Program-made: the position numbers and the translations under genes
The notes under the pieces: model-generated
Database searches by the model: none
Seen by the model: the letters and a program-made list of their open reading frames with translations, nothing else
What the model was told of the DNA's origin: nothing
NCBI RefSeq assembly: GCF_030316855.1
Contig: NZ_JASZYR010000004.1
Location: 372,001-436,000 of the forward strand
Source: Variovorax sp. J22P240
GTDB taxonomy: Bacteria > Pseudomonadota > Gammaproteobacteria > Burkholderiales > Burkholderiaceae_C
DNA length: 64,000 nucleotides
Direction of reading: 5' to 3'
Part shown: piece after piece, positions 49,360 through 57,026 of the stretch
How positions within the stretch are numbered: position 1 is the first letter of the stretch
How the letters are laid out: each line of letters opens with the position of its first letter

Positions 49360-50562
49360 CTAGGTGTGAGCGACGGCCTTCGACCGGCGCTCGGTTCGGC
49401 AGCCCATCAGCGGACTGTCCAGTCCCTGGTCGATGAGCGGTTGCCACAGGCCAAGCACATCGGCGGGGGTCAGCCATCCACCGGGCGACTCGGCCTCGGC
49501 GACCTTGCGCGCGACGGCGAGGGCGAGCCGCGCCGTCAGCTCGTAGGGGTCGCCGGTGACGATGCACCAGTCGACGACGAGTTGGCGGTAGCGGTCTTCG
49601 ATCTGCAGCACGACGCGATGCGAATTGTCCGCGCGCTCCTTCGCGTCGGGGCCCTCTGGCAGCATGTCGATCTGCCAGCGCGTGAGTTCGCGCAGGATCG
49701 GCAGCTGGTAGCCGACGGCCCCGACCGCCGCCGCGTGGTAGGCGAGGCGCATCGTGGTCGGCATCTCGATGTACGACTCGATGCGTTCGAGCCTGACTTT
49801 GCGGCGTTCAGCCGTATGGCGCGCCGTGAGCGTGTCGATGAGGTTCGCGGCCGAGGCGATGCGCAACCCGCTGCCGTGCTTCGGCTCGCCGCCGCCGAAA
49901 TCAAAACTGCGTTCGAGTTTGCCGACCGGCGCATGCGACAGCACGAGCCGCGGACTCTTGCTGTCCGGTACGCCCCGCGCGACGGTGACCTGCTCCCGCA
50001 CCATGCGCATCATGGTGCGGGCACTGCCGCGCGAGAGGTACTTCATGCGCGCGACCGCGATGCGCGCTATGCCGAGTTCGTCCGCCAGGCCGTTGCCTTG
50101 AAGGTCGTGGAGCGCGGTGTCGAGCATGAGGTCCGACAAGGTCGCGGTATGGCCCGCGCCGCACACCAGCGCCAACCCGCGGCTCTGCGCAAAGTAGTGC
50201 AGGTCGTCGAGGCGCTTGTAGACGTCGACCTCGCCGTTGATGTCGACGTAATGGCATCCAGCGTCGAGCGCCGACTTGGCGAGGCGCTCTGCCGTCTGGT
50301 CGAAAGGACCGGCAGCGTTGATGAGCACGTCGAAGCCATTGAGCGCGCGCACCACCGACTCGCGATGGTCGAGGCTGAAGGCGCGGTAGTCGAGCTGGAG
50401 GTCTTCGGCCAGTTCCGCCAGCGCGCGCCGGTCGCGACTGGCGAGCACCAGCTCGCAGGGGCGATGGGTCTTCGTACGGTTGCCCCAGCGGCGCGCCGCC
50501 TCGGCCGCGATCAATCGGCCCGAATAGCCCGTAGCCCCATAGAGCAGGAATCGATTGGCCAT
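49360..50562 (-). CDS. Saccharopine dehydrogenase-like / trans-acting enoyl reductase family protein
   Basis: 400 residues from the ATG at 50562, preceded by GGAGG about 9 nt away. N-terminal Rossmann motif LLYGATGYSGRLIAAEA, then LNGFDVLINAAGPFDQTAER and CHYVDINGEVDVY, as in saccharopine-dehydrogenase-like NADP proteins. That family includes the mycobacterial trans-acting enoyl reductase of lipid synthesis. In this operon it may reduce double bonds or carbonyls of a prenyl product. Substrate undetermined. It is separated from the prenyl synthase gene by 30 nt. Confidence 0.85.
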   Translation of the reverse strand: MANRFLLYGATGYSGRLIAAEAARRWGNRTKTHRPCELVLASRDRRALAELAEDLQLDYRAFSLDHRESVVRALNGFDVLINAAGPFDQTAERLAKSALDAGCHYVDINGEVDVYKRLDDLHYFAQSRGLALVCGAGHTATLSDLMLDTALHDLQGNGLADELGIARIAVARMKYLSRGSARTMMRMVREQVTVARGVPDSKSPRLVLSHAPVGKLERSFDFGGGEPKHGSGLRIASAANLIDTLTARHTAERRKVRLERIESYIEMPTTMRLAYHAAAVGAVGYQLPILRELTRWQIDMLPEGPDAKERADNSHRVVLQIEDRYRQLVVDWCIVTGDPYELTARLALAVARKVAEAESPGGWLTPADVLGLWQPLIDQGLDSPLMGCRTERRSKAVAHT

Positions 50563-50592
50563 CGGCTGTCCCTCCAAGACAAACGTCGTCAG

Positions 50593-51657
50593 TCAATGCA
50601 GGCGCCGCAGCACCCATGTGATCAGCGCCCGAACGAACTGCAGGTCGCGGCCTTCCGGCCTGCCGTGGAACGCCCCTTCGAACTCGTGCAGCGCGGCGCC
50701 CGCGAGGCCGCGCGCCACCTGCCGTGCATGCTCCATGGCGCCGGTCTTGTCGAAGAGCGCGCGCACCCACGCGACCTCCGCCGGCGTGCGGCGGGCCCGC
50801 GGCCGCGCCAGGAAGCGCTGCAGCCGACCGCGCTCGGCGGCCGTCGCCTTGCGCATCGCATGGATCAGCATCAGCGTGCGCTTGCCTTCGAGCAGGTCGC
50901 CCGCCAGCTCCTTGCCGTAGTCGGCGCCCGGCTCGAGGTTGAGCAGATCGTCCTGGATCTGGAACGCGGCGCCGAAGAAGAAGCCGAGGCGGATGAGAGG
51001 GTCGAGCGGTGCACGCCCGCGCGTCCCGATCAGGCAGCCGATGCGCAACGGATGGATCGTGGTCAGCCAGCAGGTCTTCTTGAGCACCATCGTGAGATAG
51101 CCCTCGTCGTCGACGTCGCTGCGGTTGTCGCGACGCCAGCCGAGCTCCAGCGCCTGCCCCTCGGTGGTCTCCCACGCCATGCGCTCGGTTTCCTCGAAGA
51201 TGCGCATCGCGAGCGTGAGGCCGAGGCGGCGCACGTTGTCCTTCAGCGGTCGCAGGCTCAGCAGGCCCAGTGCGTCGCCCGCGTTGAGCGCCAGTGGCAA
51301 TCCGTGCAGCGCATGCAAGGTCGGCGTGCCGCGGCGCTCGTCGCTGTCGTCCTCGATGTCGTCGTGGATCAGCAGCGCGTTGTGCAGCAACTCGATGGCG
51401 ACGGCCGATGCGACCGCGTCGTCGGCCGTCGCCCCGAAGGCGCAGGCCGAGGCGATGCACAGGCTCGGGCGCAGCATCTTGCCGCCGCGCTGCGGGTAGT
51501 CGGCGATCAGCTCGTGCAGATAGGAGCCGGGCTCGGTTTCGGGCAGGTAGGCACGCAGGTGCTTGCGCGTGAGCTCGCCGTACTGGGCGAACATCTCGTT
51601 GACGAGCCGGTCGTCGGCTTCGGGGTCGGCAAACTTGCGCGTGTCGTTGAAGCCCAT
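50593..51657 (-). CDS. Polyprenyl synthetase family protein (trans-prenyl diphosphate synthase)
   Basis: 354 residues. The first Asp-rich motif DDIED (99-103) is followed by RR (108-109). The substrate Lys/Arg are in GGKMLRPS (58-65), and GQALEL is near 168. The second Asp-rich motif reads DDLLN (236-240) within FQIQDDLLNLE, with Asn replacing the last Asp. Residues 4-5 before the first motif are small or aliphatic, which in this family permits products longer than FPP; that is inference. It is distinct from the housekeeping ispA/ispB loci and lies in the middle of the five-gene operon. Confidence 0.9.
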   Translation of the reverse strand: MGFNDTRKFADPEADDRLVNEMFAQYGELTRKHLRAYLPETEPGSYLHELIADYPQRGGKMLRPSLCIASACAFGATADDAVASAVAIELLHNALLIHDDIEDDSDERRGTPTLHALHGLPLALNAGDALGLLSLRPLKDNVRRLGLTLAMRIFEETERMAWETTEGQALELGWRRDNRSDVDDEGYLTMVLKKTCWLTTIHPLRIGCLIGTRGRAPLDPLIRLGFFFGAAFQIQDDLLNLEPGADYGKELAGDLLEGKRTLMLIHAMRKATAAERGRLQRFLARPRARRTPAEVAWVRALFDKTGAMEHARQVARGLAGAALHEFEGAFHGRPEGRDLQFVRALITWVLRRLH

Positions 51658-51667
51658 CGCCGTGTCC

Positions 51668-52474
51668 TCAGAGCTCGATCTCGATCACGCCGACCTGCTC
51701 GTTGTCCGGTTGACGGCAGACTGCGGCGCGCCAGCGGCCGGGCGGATGCTCCTTGTCGGTCTCGATCCGCAGCCGCAGCTTGTCGGCGGCGACCGCCGAA
51801 AGCCAGCCCGTGAGTACCTTCGTCGATGCGTCCTTGAGGTGGTAGAAGGCCAGCTCGACTTCGCCCGCCAGTGCGCCGTCGGCAAGGCTCAGGCTGCAGA
51901 CGGTCACCGCCCGTTTTGCGCTGCCGGACACGTGCAGCACCGACACCGCGAAGGCCACCGCGGCGGGCGGCTGGATGTCCTCTTTGGGAGGACGCGGAGA
52001 GTCCTTGCCCGCCTTGCCGCGCTTGCGCTCGCCGTCGTTGGCCTTCTCGTCGTCCTTGTTCAGGCCGAAGATGGAACCGACCATGCGGTATTCGGCCGAG
52101 AGCAGTCGCTTGACCGGGCTGCCCGGCTCGGCGGCCGAATCCTCGAGCCATTGAAGCCCGGCGAGCAGCGCCTTGCTCGCCAGCCGCTCTGCCGAGTCGA
52201 GCATCTGGCCCGGGTCCCCGCTGCCCTGCCGCTCGGCCGCGCTGCGCAGGCGCCGCGCAACGCGCATGCCGCGGTCGATCTGCGAGTCGACGACGCGATA
52301 GCCCATCTGCACCGCGGCGACCACGGCGTCCTCGGTGGTCTGCAGCGGAACGCCGCGCAGGAGCTTGCCGCGGACCTGTCGATCGGCGCTGCGGTAGTAG
52401 CCGCCGAATGCGCGGTTGGGCCCGAGCGCCTCGGGCTCTTCGCGGACCCAGCGACCGTTGGCATCTTGTTTCAT
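51668..52474 (-). CDS. Protein of unknown function, second gene of the isoprenoid-type operon
   Basis: 268 residues from the ATG at 52474 (MKQDANGRWVREEPEALG), which overlaps the oxidoreductase stop by 4 nt. The N-terminal half is Arg-rich and helical (VDSQIDRGMRVARRLRSAAE). A charged Lys/Arg/Asp linker (about 155-180) leads to a C-terminal beta-rich domain (LRLRIETDKEHPPGRWRAAV). No signal peptide or transmembrane helix. Not recognised; a scaffold or accessory role is only a guess. Confidence 0.72.
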   Translation of the reverse strand: MKQDANGRWVREEPEALGPNRAFGGYYRSADRQVRGKLLRGVPLQTTEDAVVAAVQMGYRVVDSQIDRGMRVARRLRSAAERQGSGDPGQMLDSAERLASKALLAGLQWLEDSAAEPGSPVKRLLSAEYRMVGSIFGLNKDDEKANDGERKRGKAGKDSPRPPKEDIQPPAAVAFAVSVLHVSGSAKRAVTVCSLSLADGALAGEVELAFYHLKDASTKVLTGWLSAVAADKLRLRIETDKEHPPGRWRAAVCRQPDNEQVGVIEIEL

Positions 52475-54723
52475 GGATGGTCGTACCCCACGATGTCCTC
52501 GAGCGCGGGAAAGCCGCAGATGGCGTGCGAGGCGAGCATGCCCGACATCACGGCCGCCTCGATACAGCCTTCGTTGAAGCCGCACTCCGTCCAGTCGCCG
52601 GCGATGGTCATGTTGATCACCGACGCGTCGAGCGGCGAAATGCGATGTTCGAGCGACCCGGGCAGCGCGAGCGTGTAGCGGTCGGAGCCAAGGAAGTTGG
52701 CCTGCACGTGCTGCGCCTTAAGGCCCTCGGAACCTAGAAGCTGGCCCTTCTCGTCGACGAGGTGGTCGAGGGGCGTGCTCTCGAGATTGCCCTTGTCATC
52801 CCTCATGAACGCGTCCGGCCACAGCGGCTCGACGCGCTTGACGAGCAGCTCCTGAAGGTTGTCGCGCACCATGGCCTCGATCTCCGTGGCGTTGTAATTC
52901 TTTGCCTTGATCTCGGCATCGCTCAGCAGCCCGACGAAATAGGAGACCGATCGGGTCGCGTCGACGTCCGGCTCCTTGCCCATCTGCTGGCGCCAGGCGC
53001 GTTCCGCGGCGAAGGTGTGCGTCATGTCGGCCCACGACTCGAAGGGATGCTCTAGCGCCGACACCAGCGCCGAGCCGCGACGCCAGCCGAGGTCCTCGAC
53101 GCTCGTGTCGAGCCAGACCTGCGCTGCCTGCGTGCCCACGGTCTTGACGTGCTTCTGCATCTCGTTCCAGCGCTTCAGTTTCTTGAACAGGCCGTCCTTG
53201 TCGCGCTGGCAGATGACACGGAAGTCGTCGATGCCCATTGCGAACACGACCACGTCGAATTCCTTGTCGTAGTTCAGCGTGACGGACGACGTGTCCGCCT
53301 GTGCGAACTGCGCCGGCCGCTCGTGGTACCAGCATCCGGCGTCGTCGAGAGGCTCGAAGCCGGCGAGGCCCGCCGCGCTGCCCGGGGTTTCGAAGCGCAT
53401 GCTGGCAACGTGCACGGGCTCGCCCTTGAGGGGCTCGCCGACGAAGCGGATGTCTTCGAGCTGGTGCATGAACTTGAAGTCCACGCCCCGGTCCTTGAGC
53501 ACCCGGTACAGCGGCGCGAACACCGTGTCTCCCATGCCCGAACGCATGCGCCAGAACAGCGCACCCCGGTAAGTGAAGAACATGCGCAACGCGCCGCGCA
53601 AGGCTTGTCCCGCCGCGAGCGCGGGCTTGTTGCGATCGCCCTCGCGGTAGCAGAACGCGAGGTCGTACAGGCCGGTGACGAAGGGCGACTCGACCGAGCT
53701 GCGCATCGCGCCGTGCTTGATGAGCCAGTCCTTGCAGTCGATGTGATTGATCGCGTCAAGGCCGCGCGAGTCGAACAGCACCCGGTCGCGGTACAGCCCG
53801 ACGACGATCGTCATGATCAGATCGATGATCTCGGTCTTGCGGCGAAGCGGCTCGTCGATGCCGACGAGATCGGTGAGCTGCCGTCGCGTCTGCGCGGCCA
53901 GTGCCTCGATGAAGGCCAGCACCGTCGAAGTGAATTGCGGCGCGGGATCGCGCTCACGCAGCCAGTTCTCGAGGATGGTTGCGCCTTGAAGCACGCCCGC
54001 GGCCGTGGTCAGCGTGCCAACGCGCAGCAGCTTCGCCATGCGGTCGATCACCACGCCGGGCGAACGCACCGCGTCGAAGCCGAAGTCGAGCTCGATCGAC
54101 TCGTCGAGCGTCGAACGCGAGCCCTTGGGTGACACGCCGGAAGGCGGCGCAACCACGCTGTGTATCAGCGCCTTGCTCAGTCCGATGCAGCGCGCGAGGT
54201 AGCCGGCCAGCGTGAAGGGATTGGTGCGATCGTCGAGCTCGGTGCCAGGCAGCCCCTTCATCGGCGGCAGCATGCCCGACCAGGCCTCCCATTGCCCGCT
54301 GCGGTTCTTGGTCGCCACTCCAATGTGCGGCTCCGGAAAGAAGGCGTCGTCGAAGGACTCGTGTGGCAGCGGCTGACGGGCCTTATCGTCGTTGCACACC
54401 GGCCCCCACGGGGCCTTGCGCACCTCGTCGTAGCAGTGGCGCATCATGGCGAAGGCGTTTTCGTAGAAGCCGAGCCAGATGTGCAGGCCGTGCTCCCGGA
54501 TGCGGCCCGAGCCGTCCCGTCCCGACGCGCCCTTGCCGCCGAGGCGCCAACTCTGTTCGTAGACAGTGATCTTGAAGTCGGTGCAGTCGCCGTTGCCCTT
54601 GCCAGCTTTGCGATCGGTCTCGGCCTGCGCCTTGGTCAGCGCCAAGAATTCACTGATCTGCCACGCCGTCGCGATGCCGGCGCATCCGCCACCCACGATG
54701 GCCACGCGGATCGGCGCTGTCAT
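52471..54723 (-). CDS. FAD-dependent oxidoreductase, phytoene-desaturase-like (NAD(P)-binding Rossmann)
   Basis: 750 residues, longer than typical carotenoid desaturases of about 500. The N-terminal dinucleotide motif is VAIVGGGCAGIATAW, followed by YEQSWRLGGKGASGRDGSGR, the FAD-contacting segment of amine-oxidase/desaturase proteins, and EHGLHIWLGFYENAF. The C-terminal flavin motif is MTIAGDWTECGFNEGCIEAA. About 200 extra residues lie in the middle. It is the first gene of the operon and would oxidise, desaturate or isomerise the prenyl product; the actual reaction is unknown. Confidence 0.85.
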   Translation of the reverse strand: MTAPIRVAIVGGGCAGIATAWQISEFLALTKAQAETDRKAGKGNGDCTDFKITVYEQSWRLGGKGASGRDGSGRIREHGLHIWLGFYENAFAMMRHCYDEVRKAPWGPVCNDDKARQPLPHESFDDAFFPEPHIGVATKNRSGQWEAWSGMLPPMKGLPGTELDDRTNPFTLAGYLARCIGLSKALIHSVVAPPSGVSPKGSRSTLDESIELDFGFDAVRSPGVVIDRMAKLLRVGTLTTAAGVLQGATILENWLRERDPAPQFTSTVLAFIEALAAQTRRQLTDLVGIDEPLRRKTEIIDLIMTIVVGLYRDRVLFDSRGLDAINHIDCKDWLIKHGAMRSSVESPFVTGLYDLAFCYREGDRNKPALAAGQALRGALRMFFTYRGALFWRMRSGMGDTVFAPLYRVLKDRGVDFKFMHQLEDIRFVGEPLKGEPVHVASMRFETPGSAAGLAGFEPLDDAGCWYHERPAQFAQADTSSVTLNYDKEFDVVVFAMGIDDFRVICQRDKDGLFKKLKRWNEMQKHVKTVGTQAAQVWLDTSVEDLGWRRGSALVSALEHPFESWADMTHTFAAERAWRQQMGKEPDVDATRSVSYFVGLLSDAEIKAKNYNATEIEAMVRDNLQELLVKRVEPLWPDAFMRDDKGNLESTPLDHLVDEKGQLLGSEGLKAQHVQANFLGSDRYTLALPGSLEHRISPLDASVINMTIAGDWTECGFNEGCIEAAVMSGMLASHAICGFPALEDIVGYDHP

Positions 54724-55063
54724 GACGTGACTGCCGTGTGAGAGGCAAGAGATTCCACTTGGCGCACCTTTCGTAGACGCCGAATCGAATTAGCCTTGGG
54801 TCTGCGTGCAGGATTGCGCCTGGAGGGGCTTGAATCTGCGGCCGCTGTGTAATTCGGCGTCGCATTCTTGCACGCTGTTGCATTTTTGGGCAGTTCCGGA
54901 TCGACGAAACGTCGCGCGTCATCAACGCAGGGGAGGGCACCAGGCGTGGGGGCGTCACGTCCCTGAGACGGTTGCAGCGTTGAGCCTTCACGCGCCGTTC
55001 GAGGTGCATGAAAATTGGACGACTGGAAGCAGGTCCAAAATGCATGCTATACTCGCAAGCTGT
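54724..55063. other. Intergenic region upstream of the isoprenoid-type operon and tRNA-Arg
   Basis: 340 nt without a convincing gene. It must hold the minus-strand operon promoter, which could not be placed with confidence, and the plus-strand tRNA-Arg promoter, whose -10 is probably TATACT (55048-55053). TTGGAC (55015-55020) and GTCCAA (55033-55038) form a 6-bp inverted repeat just upstream of that -10. Confidence 0.6.
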
Positions 55064-55140
55064 GCGGCTGTAGCTCAGTTGGATAGAGTACTTGGCTACG
55101 AACCAAGGGGTCGTGGGTTCAATTCCTGCCAGCCGCACCA
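55064..55140 (+). tRNA. tRNA-Arg (ACG)
   Basis: Acceptor GCGGCTG pairs with CAGCCGC, with discriminator A and encoded CCA. The anticodon arm is CTTGG-CTACGAA-CCAAG, anticodon ACG (A34 expected to become inosine). The T-loop is TTCAATT. A strong terminator follows 6 nt downstream. Confidence 0.97.
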
Positions 55141-55146
55141 CTCTTC

Positions 55147-55186
55147 AAAATGGCCTAGAGGTTTTCGACCTCTAGGCCATTTTTCT
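55147..55186 (+). terminator. Rho-independent terminator of tRNA-Arg
   Basis: A perfect 16-bp stem, AAAATGGCCTAGAGGT (55147-55162) and ACCTCTAGGCCATTTT (55168-55183), with loop TTTCG and a run of T. It is almost symmetrical, so it may also terminate minus-strand transcription from the gene at 55228-56064. Confidence 0.92.
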
Positions 55187-55227
55187 TTGGCGGATCCTTT
55201 CGCGCGTGCACGCAGGCCCGTCGCCGC

Positions 55228-56064
55228 TCACCCCATCAACATCGGATTGCGGCGCGCCTCATCGATGCGGCGCTGGCGCACCGCTTCGCGGCATTGGCCG
55301 AGACGTGCGGCCCCGGGCTCCGCGCAGCGGTTGTTGACGCACACGGCGCGTGCCAGGAAGCCCTTGGTGCTGCACCCCGCCAGAAGGTCCTGGCTGTGAC
55401 GGGCCGATCCGACCGCAGCCTCCTTGGTGCGGCCCGGAGCCGACTTCGCCGCGCGGGGGAGCGGCACCGGCACCCCAACGTTCGATGCGCGGTCGCCGCT
55501 TTCTTGTTCGGGCGCCTGTGCCTGCACTTCAGGCGGAACGGCCGGCAACGCGACGCGCCCCGCTTGCTCGTGCCCGATGGTGATGTTCTTGCTGGCCAAT
55601 AGGTCCGACACGATTTTTTGCTGTGGAGAGACCACCGCGATGGGGTTCAGCGCCGCGCCTGCAGCAGGCGCGGGGACTGGCTTGGCCAAGGTCGCGGGAG
55701 GCTCATGGTTCTCGAACTGCAACTGGTGCCATGCGGCGAAACTGATGAACAAGAGCAGCGGCGGTATCACCACCATGGTCAAAACGCTGCGCAATGCACG
55801 GGCGTCGGAGGACGAAGTCCTGGCTGCCTTCACTGGTTCGGGCGACGGCGCTTCGTCGCTGGGCGGGGTCAGCGATCCACCACAGGTCGCGCAACGAACC
55901 GCATCGAGGCTGTTCATCGTTCGGCAGAACTCACAGGCAACGAAGTCGGACTCTCGGTGCTGAACGAACATCTTGAAGAAGTCCCCCACTTGCGCGTAGG
56001 CAACGGCTTGCACCGTCACCGGCCACTTGGCGGGCCATACCGAATTCGCGGTGGTCGCATACAT
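55228..56064 (-). CDS. Zinc-ribbon, single-span membrane protein of unknown function
   Basis: 278 residues from the ATG at 56064, chosen because AAGGAG lies about 8 nt upstream. A zinc-ribbon-like segment ACEFCRTMNSLDAVRCATCG (about residues 43-62) is followed by one transmembrane helix (VLTMVVIPPLLLFISFAAW, about 93-111) and a Pro/Ala-rich extracytoplasmic linker. A short Cys-rich C-terminal motif follows (AGCSTKGFLARAVCVNNRC, then GQCREAV). It is oriented toward the tRNA-Arg terminator. Function unknown. Confidence 0.75.
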   Translation of the reverse strand: MYATTANSVWPAKWPVTVQAVAYAQVGDFFKMFVQHRESDFVACEFCRTMNSLDAVRCATCGGSLTPPSDEAPSPEPVKAARTSSSDARALRSVLTMVVIPPLLLFISFAAWHQLQFENHEPPATLAKPVPAPAAGAALNPIAVVSPQQKIVSDLLASKNITIGHEQAGRVALPAVPPEVQAQAPEQESGDRASNVGVPVPLPRAAKSAPGRTKEAAVGSARHSQDLLAGCSTKGFLARAVCVNNRCAEPGAARLGQCREAVRQRRIDEARRNPMLMG

Positions 56065-56446
56065 GCTGGACTCCTTTGGAGATCGGTTGAGAAACCCGCT
56101 CCTGGCGGAGCGGCACGCGGAGCCCTTGAAGGGTAGAACTCGCAGGCGGCCAGTCAATGAGGAATACGGCACCCCAGCCAGGTCGCGACAGACACATCGG
56201 ACGCCTTTCTCCTACGGTGCGTGCGCGCCACTTGTAAGACTGCGCCTGAATCTGGTAGCCAAGAAATGCTGAGGGGAGCGATGGCCGCAGCAACACTACT
56301 GAGGAAGTGGCCGCGTCCGCGGTCGCACCGTGCCCGCGGGATAATGCGCGGCGGCCACGCCAGGGGCCGCTTGGGACGTCGATGCATAGGCCCAGCCGAC
56401 ACAGGCCGGCGGCGTTCACAGCCTGGCGCTCATGGGGACGATCACG
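56065..56446. other. Intergenic region between the zinc-ribbon gene and the small ORFs
   Basis: About 380 nt in which no gene was supported. Open frames exist on both strands, but none has a ribosome site, domain or codon pattern that stands out. It should contain the minus-strand promoter of the zinc-ribbon gene, which was not located. Confidence 0.5.
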
Positions 56447-56674
56447 ATGAGTTCATTGCACATGTTCCTGCCAGCATCCGAGCCCGCTCGAAGCGAGGCC
56501 TTGGCCCAGTTGAAGAAGACCCATCACATACCGCGCCATCTCGTGAGAGGCACCTCGCGCGCGGATCTGGGCAAGCGTGGGCTGGCCGTATCGGACGAGA
56601 TCCCGCAAAGCCAGCAAGAGGCACCTCCCCAGGAACAGCAGACATCGGATCCCTCGCCAGAACAGGCGAGTTGA
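56447..56674 (+). CDS. Possible small protein, 75 residues
   Basis: From the ATG at 56447 (MSSLHMFLPASEPARSEALA; an earlier ATG at 56432 is in frame), with GGGGA about 8 nt before it. The C-terminal third is rich in Gln, Pro and Glu. It resembles nothing recognised. It is included because it is followed 21 nt later by a second Pro/Glu-rich small frame in the same direction. It could equally be a chance frame in G/C-rich DNA. Confidence 0.3.
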   Translation: MSSLHMFLPASEPARSEALAQLKKTHHIPRHLVRGTSRADLGKRGLAVSDEIPQSQQEAPPQEQQTSDPSPEQAS

Positions 56675-56695
56675 AGCTTCCGCCGAGGTCGCGCA

Positions 56696-56854
56696 GTGCG
56701 CAAACGCGAACTGCCGATACCCGGCAAGGACGAGCCCCCACCAGAGCCGGTGCCGGGTCAGAACGAGCCGAACCCGCAAAAGCCCGATAGCGACGAACCG
56801 AGCCTTCCGAGGCCGTTCGATCCTGAGAGCCCGAATCTCCAGCCAACCGAGTGA
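56696..56854 (+). CDS. Possible small proline-rich protein, 52 residues
   Basis: GTG start at 56696 with GAGG 7 nt upstream, and stop TGA at 56852-56854. It begins MRKRELPIPGKDEPPPEPVP and continues with Pro/Asp/Glu-rich sequence ending NLQPTE. The strongly biased, acidic, proline-rich composition is unlike random frames on the other strand. Not recognised as a known family. Confidence 0.4.
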   Translation: MRKRELPIPGKDEPPPEPVPGQNEPNPQKPDSDEPSLPRPFDPESPNLQPTE

Positions 56855-56880
56855 GTCGGGAGGGGAATTCTTGCCCACCC

Positions 56881-56930
56881 GTCACCTATGTGACAGCAAG
56901 GGTAAAGCCCGCTTCGAAATATTTCAAAGC
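56881..56930. promoter_or_regulatory. Two palindromes upstream of the branched-chain-type ABC operon
   Basis: GTCAC-CTAT-GTGAC (56881-56894) is a perfect 5-4-5 inverted repeat. GCTTCGAAATATTTCAAAGC (56911-56930) is a 20-bp palindrome with one mismatched pair. They lie about 100-145 bp before the first transporter codon in a locally AT-rich stretch. Likely operators; the regulator is not encoded next to them. Confidence 0.55.
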
Positions 56931-57026
56931 TCGGTATCTTGATGTATCCGTCGGCATCGAGCTTTCATTTCAGGCAGACAAGATCGTCCGACACCGGCCG
57001 CCGACCCACCGCGCAAGGAGTCGAAC

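Noticed and set aside
43740..55140. Genomic island or prophage inserted at tRNA-Ile or tRNA-Arg
   Set aside because: No integrase, transposase, phage gene or duplicated tRNA 3' end was seen, so only a tentative observation is kept.
54650..55141. Minus-strand frame of 163 codons reading through tRNA-Arg
   Set aside because: It covers the antisense of tRNA-Arg and runs into the flavoprotein gene in another frame. No ribosome site or family match.
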